Origin: Sphingobacteriaceae bacterium
Lineage (GTDB): Bacteria > Bacteroidota > Bacteroidia > B-17B0 > Aurantibacillaceae
Length of the DNA stretch: 49,331 bases
Direction: 5' to 3'
NCBI GenBank assembly: GCA_947480015.1
Contig: CANKBS010000029.1
Span: 1-49,331, forward strand
The notes below the pieces were generated by a model that was given only the letters and a program-made list of their open reading frames with translations, searched no databases and was not told where the DNA came from. A program made the position numbers and the translations under genes. Shown here in pieces: positions 43,106-49,331 of the stretch (the stretch's first letter is position 1; each line of letters starts with the position of its first letter).

Positions 43106-45097
43106 TTAAGTTTTTTTAATATCAAAACGGAATGAACTGCCGTTTTCGTTTTCAATTATCAGTTTAGAATCGAGTTGATCGATAAGTATAAGTACTAATT
43201 CCATGCCAAGTGTTTTACTTTCTCCTTTTTCAAAATCATCCGAAACGCCAATGCCATTGTCTTTCACCACAACGGTGTAATTTCCCTCATTTTTTAATAA
43301 AGCAACGGTTACGGTTCCTTTTTTTCCTAATGGAAAAGCATGTTTATAAGCGTTGGTCACCAGTTCATTAATAATGAGTCCAAGCGGCACCGCCCCGTCA
43401 ATGGGCAAACGACTATCGGTTGCCACTATGTCGGTTACCAGCTGGATGCCGGTGGCAGTTACCGTAGCTTCAATTTGTTTGACCAGATTTTCAACGTATT
43501 CGCTTAAATTAATATTAGCGATGGTGGTTTTTTGGTACAACATTTGATGGGTTAAGGCTATGGCATTGATGCGTTGTTTCGCTTCAAATAAAATAGCTGA
43601 TGTTTTTTCATCATCTAGTTTACTCATCTGTAAATTAAGCATGCTGGTAATGATCTGTAAATTGTTTTTTACGCGATGGTGAATCTCTTTGATAAGCGCT
43701 TCTTTTTCCTTTAACGATTGTTCAATCTGAGCATTCTGATTTTTAATTTGTTTGTTCTTAAACTGTAATTGCGTTTCCCGTTTTTTAAATAGGCGGTTAT
43801 TAATGAATAAAAAAACAATGATAAGCGAAAGTATGAGAACACCTGCCAGCAAGTAAGCTCTGTATGAGCGCTGTCGGGCATCATCCAATTGAATTTGTTT
43901 GATGAGATTTTCCTTTTCCGCAAATTCCATTTCCCGCTGTTCAATATTAAAAATTACCGATTGATTCACCACGTCTTGTTCCTTTTCTAGAGCAGCAAAA
44001 CTGTCGCGCATGGCAAAGTAAGTTCGGTAACTTGCGCTCGACAACCGGTAATCGGAAATGAGGTTATAATAACTTGCTACCGTTGGCAAAAACTTAAGTT
44101 GTAAGCTGGCGTTATTTCGTAAGCGCTTTCGCAAAACATCATAGGCCGAGTCGATATAAGCTTTCGCCAACTCTTTATTGTTTTGTAAAACATAACACTG
44201 AACGAGTAAATTATAAGCGTTAAAAACACTGCCATAATTATCCGCAAGGGAACTATAATAAATGTCATTTTTAAGTAAAGGAATGGCCTCATTAACGGCG
44301 CCTTTATTAAAATAACTTAATGCTAAGTTGCCATCTATTAATCCTTTATAAATAGCGTAAAAAACTTCATTTCCGCTTTCAGGCTTTTTAATGGCCAATA
44401 TTTTTTTTGCGCGTAAAAAATAAAATGCGGCGGTATCTGATTTTTTTAAAGAATTGTAAAATACACCCATGTCGTTGTAGTAATTCAAGGCCAGCGCGGT
44501 GTCTTTCTGATCTACGGCACGGTATTCCTTGCGACGCTCCATCAGGGCCTTATCAACTAAACCCACTTCAAAATAAATAGTACTTTTTTTAACGCCAAAG
44601 TCAATTTCCTCGCCGGGTAGTTTGTTTTTCCATTTTAACTCGAGTATGTGATTTATTTCAATGGCCTTATTATAATTTCTGATTTTTAAAAAACTATTTT
44701 TTAAGGCGGCCCAGCATTTAAGCGAATCGTTGATGTTACGGGTGTGCCGTTGAAGGCAATTTTCGAGAATAAAAACAGACTTGGCGTAATTACGTTCATA
44801 CATTTCTTTATCCGCTTCTATTTTATCGAATAAAAATTTTACTTCTTTATTTACACTGGGTGGTGTTTGAAAAACAGATTTACGAATCCGAATAAAGGTG
44901 TCTTGAATTAACGGATAAATATCTTTTATTTCTTCAAATGAATAGGAGGCTACTAAACGAATTTTTTCGTTGGGATCAGCTAAATTAAAATCATGCAAAA
45001 ATTTAGCCTTGTTTATTTGTGCTTTCACACCTAATACAAGGCAAAAAAATAAAATCAGAGATAGGATGATTTTTTTCACATTATTTTTTTTAAGCAA
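43106..45097 (-). CDS. TPR sensor histidine kinase of the HisKA_2 type
   Basis: The 663-residue protein has a signal sequence (about 8-26), a long helical TPR-like sensor region (about 30-390, presumably periplasmic), one membrane segment (about 414-433), a coiled linker, and the HisKA_2 box EIHHRVKNNLQ with the phospho-acceptor His at about 473. The ATP-binding domain follows (NELVTNAYKHAF with the key Asn at about 575, DNGIGV, and GMELV). No response regulator is adjacent, so its partner is elsewhere. It precedes holA by 10 bases, so the two may share a transcript although their functions are unrelated. Confidence 0.9.
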   Translation of the reverse strand: MLKKNNVKKIILSLILFFCLVLGVKAQINKAKFLHDFNLADPNEKIRLVASYSFEEIKDIYPLIQDTFIRIRKSVFQTPPSVNKEVKFLFDKIEADKEMYERNYAKSVFILENCLQRHTRNINDSLKCWAALKNSFLKIRNYNKAIEINHILELKWKNKLPGEEIDFGVKKSTIYFEVGLVDKALMERRKEYRAVDQKDTALALNYYNDMGVFYNSLKKSDTAAFYFLRAKKILAIKKPESGNEVFYAIYKGLIDGNLALSYFNKGAVNEAIPLLKNDIYYSSLADNYGSVFNAYNLLVQCYVLQNNKELAKAYIDSAYDVLRKRLRNNASLQLKFLPTVASYYNLISDYRLSSASYRTYFAMRDSFAALEKEQDVVNQSVIFNIEQREMEFAEKENLIKQIQLDDARQRSYRAYLLAGVLILSLIIVFLFINNRLFKKRETQLQFKNKQIKNQNAQIEQSLKEKEALIKEIHHRVKNNLQIITSMLNLQMSKLDDEKTSAILFEAKQRINAIALTHQMLYQKTTIANINLSEYVENLVKQIEATVTATGIQLVTDIVATDSRLPIDGAVPLGLIINELVTNAYKHAFPLGKKGTVTVALLKNEGNYTVVVKDNGIGVSDDFEKGESKTLGMELVLILIDQLDSKLIIENENGSSFRFDIKKT

Positions 45098-45146
45098 CTA
45101 TAATTAAATCTCATTCAAAAGTAAAGTTCTTCCGGCAAAAATCTTA

Positions 45147-45480
45147 CTATTTTATTGTAAAACATTCTTTTTTAAAAGACTCTACGCGCGCACTGTCTAA
45201 ATGGTTTGTGATGATTCCATTTTTGTTTAGCTGATAGGTTATTTTAATCTTACCGTTTAAACTTACCGGTGCACTGTAAGCTCGGCCACTAGTAACATAA
45301 ATATACGCGAATCCACCCCGTTTACAACTAAGCTGTGTATGGAGGTGTCGTTACGCGGAGAAAGATCTTTAAACGTAACGAGCACTATATATTTGATCAT
45401 TGGTTTAACGTTTTGTATCTAGCAGCCTGTAAAATCAGTTGTTCTATTTTCGCAAAGGTTGTTTGTTTAGGCCAACTAAA
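45147..45480 (-). pseudogene. Frameshifted remnant of an unknown gene
   Basis: On the minus strand three protein-like pieces follow each other in different frames: one near 45480-45410 (KIEQLILQAARYKTL), one from a Met near 45402 (MIKYIVLVTFKDLSPRNDT) and one ending at a TAG at 45147-45149 (SAPVSLNGKIKITYQLN, then IITNHLDSARVESF). Together they suggest a decayed small gene of about 110 codons. I do not recognise the family. The rest of 45098-45509 shows nothing. Confidence 0.4.
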
Positions 45481-45509
45481 TAGAAATTACGGCAAGTTAT
45501 AGCGCAATT

Positions 45510-47051
45510 TTATCCGGCCCAGCCGTCACGGTCTAAACTGCGGTATTGAATGGCTTCTGCAAGGTGATTGGTTTCAATATCCTTCGAATGTGCTAAGTCG
45601 GCAATGGTGCGTGCCACTTTTAAAATGCGATCATACGCACGGGCACTTAATCCCAAGCGCTCCATGGCGTTTTTTAAAAGCGTATTGCCTGCATCGGCAA
45701 GTATGCAATAACTACGCAAATCTTTAGTCCGCATTTGTGCATTACAATGTATTTCTTTTTCTTCCTTAAAACGCTCACTCTGAATTACGCGGGCTTTCAT
45801 CACACGTTCACGAATGTCTTTACTTAGTTCGGCTTTTTGTGGTTTATTGAGTTCGCTAAAAGGAACAGGGGTCACTTCAATGTGTAAATCGATACGGTCT
45901 AAAAGTGGACCGGAAATTTTATTGAGATATTTTTGCACGAGTCCGGGTGCGCACACACATTCTTTTTCGGGATGGTTGTAATAGCCACACGGACAGGGAT
46001 TCATGCTGGCTATGAGCATAAAACTGGCTGGGTACTCAACACTAAATTTAGCGCGACTGATGGTTACCACGCGATCTTCAATGGGCTGGCGCATCACTTC
46101 TAAAACCGTGCGTTTAAATTCGGGTAATTCATCTAGAAACAAAACGCCGTTATGCGCTAAACTAATTTCACCGGGTTGAGGGTTGTTGCCACCGCCAACC
46201 AAAGCAATGTCGCTAATGGTGTGGTGTGGGCTGCGGAAGGGACGTTGCGTGACTAGTCCAGACGCGTTCTTTCCGGTTTTACCGGCTACCGAATGAATTT
46301 TGGTGGTTTCCAAAGCCTCATCAACAGTAAGTGGTGGTAAGATACTTGGCAAACGTTTGCTTAGCATGGTTTTACCCGCACCGGGCGGACCAATCAGAAT
46401 GGCGTTATGCCCACCTGCTGCCGCTATTTCGAGGGCACGTTTAATATTTTCCTGACCTTTTACATCGGCAAAATCAAATTCAAGGGCTTCCACTTCCATT
46501 AAAAATGCGGCTTTCAAATCGATCTCTGCCCTTGGTAAATCTTTGGATGCAATAAAAAAGTCGATTACCTGTTTGATGTTATTGGCGTATAATACTTCTA
46601 AGCCATTTACAACAGCAGCTTCAGAGGCATTTGACTCAGGAAGGATGATGCCTTTAAACCCATCTTGGCGCGCTTGAATGGCAATGGGCAGTGCGCCACG
46701 AATAGAGCGGAGTTCCCCATCAAGGGCCAGTTCTCCCATAATAACATAATCGGAAATTTTTTCGGCTGGAATTTGACCGCTTGCCGCTAATATGCCCATG
46801 GCAATGCTTAAATCATAGGCTGAGCCTTCTTTACGAATATCGGCCGGAGCCATGTTAACGGTAATTTGTTTTCCCGGAATTTTATAGTCGTGATGTTTTA
46901 ATGCCGTATGAATGCGTTGCTGACTTTCTTTTACCGCATTATCGGGTAATCCAACAAGGTAAAAATTTACACCAACCTGAATACTAACCTCTACAGTAAT
47001 CTTAGTGGCATTAATTCCCTGAACAGCGTATCCAAAAGTCTTCACCAGCAT
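45510..47051 (-). CDS. comM: YifB/ComM family Mg-chelatase-like AAA+ ATPase
   Basis: The 513-residue protein has an N-terminal Lon-like fold (about 1-165, [15 protein letters not shown]) and an AAA+ domain with Walker A GPPGAGKT at 221-228, Walker [10 protein letters not shown] at about 309-317, and a four-Cys zinc-like cluster ([17 protein letters not shown], about 352-370). The C-terminal Mg_chelatase_C domain covers about 415-510. ComM is a hexameric helicase that promotes branch migration during integration of transformed DNA. With the ComEA-like protein at 30855 it hints at competence, although other com genes are not in view. Confidence 0.93.
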   Translation of the reverse strand: MLVKTFGYAVQGINATKITVEVSIQVGVNFYLVGLPDNAVKESQQRIHTALKHHDYKIPGKQITVNMAPADIRKEGSAYDLSIAMGILAASGQIPAEKISDYVIMGELALDGELRSIRGALPIAIQARQDGFKGIILPESNASEAAVVNGLEVLYANNIKQVIDFFIASKDLPRAEIDLKAAFLMEVEALEFDFADVKGQENIKRALEIAAAGGHNAILIGPPGAGKTMLSKRLPSILPPLTVDEALETTKIHSVAGKTGKNASGLVTQRPFRSPHHTISDIALVGGGNNPQPGEISLAHNGVLFLDELPEFKRTVLEVMRQPIEDRVVTISRAKFSVEYPASFMLIASMNPCPCGYYNHPEKECVCAPGLVQKYLNKISGPLLDRIDLHIEVTPVPFSELNKPQKAELSKDIRERVMKARVIQSERFKEEKEIHCNAQMRTKDLRSYCILADAGNTLLKNAMERLGLSARAYDRILKVARTIADLAHSKDIETNHLAEAIQYRSLDRDGWAG

Positions 47052-47109
47052 AGGTCCAATTTAACAATTTAAATATCACTATTAATTTTTAATTTTTTAA
47101 TTTTTTTTG

Positions 47110-47117
47110 TAGGTTTG
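47110..47117 (+). promoter_or_regulatory. Candidate -7 box of the small secreted protein gene
   Basis: TAGGTTTG matches TAnnTTTG 17 bases before the ATG at 47135. The upstream T-rich tract gives no clear -33 element. Confidence 0.45.
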
Positions 47118-47134
47118 GTTAATATAACTAAATA

Positions 47135-47569
47135 ATGAGAAAATTAATTCTATTCAGCGCAATACTATGGTCATTTAACTCCTTTGCACAGGAAAAACAA
47201 GTCGAATTGAACTGTTACAACAAATGGGCAGCTAAATTCGAAGATAGGGGCGCAGAATCAGTAACAGATGGTATTTATGATGATGTGATTATTACTAACC
47301 GTCAGGGGTCAAAAGCTACTTGTTTAAATGGCAAAGCCGAAGTGCGTAATGGACAAGTTGTGAAATTTTATGTGCTTTTAAGCGATGGTTCTCATGAAGA
47401 AGTAAAACGTACCTGGAAAAACAATTCTGATAAAAACGTTACTATCATTAACGGTATAAGCAAAAGCATGGTGTCGGTGCACGGCGAACTCATCAATGTT
47501 TTGTGGCCTTCACGCATCAAAGCTAAAAAGGCTAAACCTACCGCAGCAGCTGATCCAACCGATGATTAA
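47135..47569 (+). CDS. Small secreted protein, unknown
   Basis: The 144-residue protein has a signal peptide (about 1-18, FNSFAQ) and a compact beta-rich domain (about 20-125) with two Cys (CYNKW and TCLNG) that could pair. The tail is Lys/Ala/Pro-rich. Repeated strand patterns (VIITNRQGSKATC, QVVKFYVLLSDGSHEEVKRTW) point to a small beta sandwich or barrel. I recognise no family. It stands alone between comM (divergent) and hemA. Confidence 0.75.
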   Translation: MRKLILFSAILWSFNSFAQEKQVELNCYNKWAAKFEDRGAESVTDGIYDDVIITNRQGSKATCLNGKAEVRNGQVVKFYVLLSDGSHEEVKRTWKNNSDKNVTIINGISKSMVSVHGELINVLWPSRIKAKKAKPTAAADPTDD

Positions 47570-47643
47570 GCCTGACAACAATCATGCTTTAAAAATTTTT
47601 AATGACAATTATATGACAATTAAAATTCAATTAAGTACCATCT

Positions 47644-48885
47644 TTGCGGTATCAATTGGAAACCTTTAAAGTCATAGCTTTCACACACAAAAACATTCCA
47701 CTGGAATTACTGGGTAAGTTGCACCTCTCGCAGGATGAACAAACGCAGGTTTTAGGAGCTTTAAAAATCAATTTTGATTTAGACGAGTTATTGTTTTTGA
47801 ACACCTGTAATCGCATTGAGTTGTTTTTACGCTGCAAACGCGAAATTTCGGATACATTTTTAACCGAGATCGTACTGTTTTTAAACTCCCGTTTAAGCTC
47901 AGCTGAGTCAACTAATCTTGCAATTGCTTCCGAAATATATGAAGGCAACATGGCTGTTGAACATCTTTTAAAAGTGGCTTCTTCACTCGATTCCTTAGTT
48001 GTTGGTGAACGTGAAATCATCACTCAGGTTAGAAAAGCTTATGATTTTTGCAATGACTTGGGATTAACCGGCGATTTTATGCGTTTAATCACCAAACAAA
48101 CCATCGAAACCGCCAAAGACATTTATACCAATACCGATATTGCTAAAAACCCAGTTTCAGTGGCTTCCTTAGCTTACCGTCAATTACGCGACCTTGGCAT
48201 TAAAAACGACGCCCGCATTTTATTTGTTGGCAGTGGTGAAACCAATACGGTATTGGCCAATTATTTTCAAAAACACGAGTTTGCCAATTTCACCGTATTT
48301 AACCGCACCCTTCAAAACGCCGAAAAATTAGCCGCTGTTTTACACGGTAAGGCTTTTGAATTAAAAGAACTGCAACATTTTAAACAGGGTTTTGATGTGC
48401 TTATTGTTTGTACATCCAGTTCAGAAACCATCATTAGCAAATCCATTTACGCTTCTTTATTAGCCGGCGAAAGTTCTAAAAAAGTGATCATCGATTTGGG
48501 ATTACCTTCTAACGTTGATCAAGATGTTTCAAAAAGCAAACAGGTTCATTACATCGACATCAATTCTATTCGTACCCAAGCTGAAGCCAATTTACAATTA
48601 CGTAAAAATGAAATTGTAAAATGCGAAGTGATTATAGCTAATCGTGCCGCTCAGTTTAACAGCATTTATGCCGAACGTCGCGTTGAACGTGCCTTTGGTG
48701 ATGTGCCGAAACAAGTGCGAGCAATTAAAGAGCTTGCTATGAACGAAGTGTTTGCAAAAGAAATAAATTTACTCGATGTGCAAAGTAAAGAAGTGCTTGA
48801 AAAAGTACTCAGCTACATGGAGAAAAAATACAATGCCGTTGCTATAAAAACCGCGAAAGAAGTTTTTAAAACAAATCCCAGTTAG
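47644..48885 (+). CDS. hemA: Glutamyl-tRNA reductase
   Basis: The protein of about 413 residues has the catalytic Cys in LNTCNRIELF (Cys about 55), the segment SLDSLVVGEREI (about 115-126, part of the conserved GExQI-type motif), a Rossmann domain with FVGSGETN (about 196-203) and a C-terminal dimerisation helix. It reduces glutamyl-tRNA to glutamate-1-semialdehyde, the first step of heme synthesis. There is no ATG: the frame is open only after a TAA at 47632-47634, and the choices are TTG at 47644 or TTG at 47656. A CATCTTTG stretch, one base off the -7 consensus, covers the start, so the leader would be very short. Confidence 0.93.
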   Translation: MRYQLETFKVIAFTHKNIPLELLGKLHLSQDEQTQVLGALKINFDLDELLFLNTCNRIELFLRCKREISDTFLTEIVLFLNSRLSSAESTNLAIASEIYEGNMAVEHLLKVASSLDSLVVGEREIITQVRKAYDFCNDLGLTGDFMRLITKQTIETAKDIYTNTDIAKNPVSVASLAYRQLRDLGIKNDARILFVGSGETNTVLANYFQKHEFANFTVFNRTLQNAEKLAAVLHGKAFELKELQHFKQGFDVLIVCTSSSETIISKSIYASLLAGESSKKVIIDLGLPSNVDQDVSKSKQVHYIDINSIRTQAEANLQLRKNEIVKCEVIIANRAAQFNSIYAERRVERAFGDVPKQVRAIKELAMNEVFAKEINLLDVQSKEVLEKVLSYMEKKYNAVAIKTAKEVFKTNPS

Positions 48886-48891
48886 TTTGTC

Positions 48892-48911
48892 AAAACCTGA
48901 ATCGTTTCAGG
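48892..48911 (-). terminator. Weak hairpin between hemA and the acyltransferase remnant
   Basis: CCTGAA (48896-48901) pairs with TTCAGG (48906-48911) around a 4-base loop. On the minus strand it is followed by four T. It could end the minus-strand acyltransferase transcript. Confidence 0.35.
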
Positions 48912-48925
48912 AAATTCACCCACCA

Positions 48926-49216
48926 TTAAGCACTAAAGCGATCTTTCAATTTCAAAAAGCCTGTTTCAAAAAAACGGTAAGAAAGTCTGCTGAAAATAAT
49001 TGTGACCGTTAAGGTAATTAGTGCTTGAAAAATAAATAAGGCAAAGTTGGTTTCAAGTTCTGAACGAAATAAGGTTCTGAAAATAAACGAAAAAATAAAT
49101 AACCAAAACATGTGGTAACAATATAAACCATATGAAATCCTTCCTAATGACGTTAGAAATTTAAGTTTCGAAATTTTAAAAAGTGGAATTGCAAATAAAA
49201 AGTGGACAAAAAACAT
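48926..49216 (-). pseudogene. C-terminal fragment of an OafA-type acyltransferase
   Basis: The 96 remaining residues contain membrane segments (about 1-13, 32-48, 58-77) and the pattern LGRISYGLYCYHMFW and SRLSYRFFE typical of the C-terminal end of acyltransferase 3 (OafA/YrhL) membrane proteins of about 350-380 residues that acetylate sugars. The first about 270 residues are missing because the sequence upstream belongs to an insertion sequence. The gene is therefore interrupted. The Met at 49214-49216 lies at the junction and is unlikely to be the native start. Confidence 0.72.
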
Positions 49217-49331
49217 TTAGCTTTAAGCCGCGTTTTTTAGTTTATTGTTGATTAATTTTTCGTGTTCCAAAATTGTCAAATTATTTAGTTTTTTATGCCT
49301 TCTATTTTTGTTATACCAGGTTTCTATATAC
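49203..49331 (-). mobile_element. End of an IS3-family insertion sequence (continues beyond the window)
   Basis: A transposase tail on the minus strand reaches the window edge. The element's outer end is probably near 49203, where TGGACAAAAAACA could be a terminal repeat beginning TG, but the exact junction with the acyltransferase fragment is not certain. The opposite end is outside the window. Confidence 0.6.
49223..49331 (-). CDS. IS3-family transposase (OrfB), C-terminal 35 residues, partial
   Basis: The minus strand is open from the window edge to a TAA at 49223-49225. It begins YIETWYNKNRRHKKLN and ends in a Lys/Asn-rich tail. The Tyr-Ile-Glu-x-(Trp/Phe)-Tyr-Asn-x-x-Arg-Arg-His pattern is the conserved end of the rve integrase domain in IS3/IS150-type OrfB, covering the region after the catalytic Glu. 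The rest lies outside the window. Confidence 0.8.
   Translation of the reverse strand, partial: YIETWYNKNRRHKKLNNLTILEHEKLINNKLKNAA

Overview
This window comes from a member of the Bacteroidota. The evidence is several secreted proteins ending in type IX secretion (T9SS) C-terminal sorting domains, two SusC/FecA-like TonB-dependent receptors with N-terminal carboxypeptidase-regulatory-like domains, a DUF4249 lipoprotein, a fused lpxC-fabZ gene, promoters of the TAnnTTTG type and almost no Shine-Dalgarno sequences. I cannot name the genus. No rRNA, tRNA or CRISPR array was seen.

Left end (1-4520) is an AT-rich accessory region. It holds a HigB-like toxin, a HigA antitoxin fused to an ImmA/IrrE-type metallopeptidase, a 660-base gene-free leader full of hairpins, a 532-residue reverse transcriptase that is neither a group II intron, retron nor DGR type by its visible motifs, and a small charged protein of 80 residues. 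The reverse transcriptase with its structured leader is the best candidate for a little-described (probably anti-phage) system.

4522-17600 is mixed. It contains a tandem-repeat secreted protein, a T9SS-exported M1 aminopeptidase, hemE, a TerB/DnaJ membrane protein, a T9SS beta-propeller protein flanked by copies of a 207-bp MITE-like element, a Lys/Glu-rich periplasmic protein, and a TonB receptor followed by a tiny lipoprotein and a LytS/LytTR two-component pair. An NAD-dependent epimerase-like gene and an orphan antitoxin-like gene follow.

17600-33200 is mostly housekeeping: an SDR oxidoreductase, an NTR-like secreted protein overlapping hutH, hisS, a TonB receptor/DUF4249 pair, a palindrome cluster, a polyphosphate-type (VTC) polymerase with a DUF4956 membrane partner, the lipid A operon lpxC-fabZ/lpxA/ABC ATPase, a ComEA-like helix-hairpin-helix protein and an amino-acid permease.

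33200-41380 encodes a membrane protein and three large T9SS cargo proteins: a pappalysin-type protease and two tandem paralogous adhesin-like proteins that differ in their N-terminal domain, each followed by a clear terminator.

41380-49331 holds a decayed DUF4349-like gene, holA, a TPR histidine kinase, a second decayed gene, the comM/yifB ATPase, a small secreted protein, hemA with a non-ATG start, and an acyltransferase fragment cut off by the end of an IS3-family insertion sequence running out of the window.
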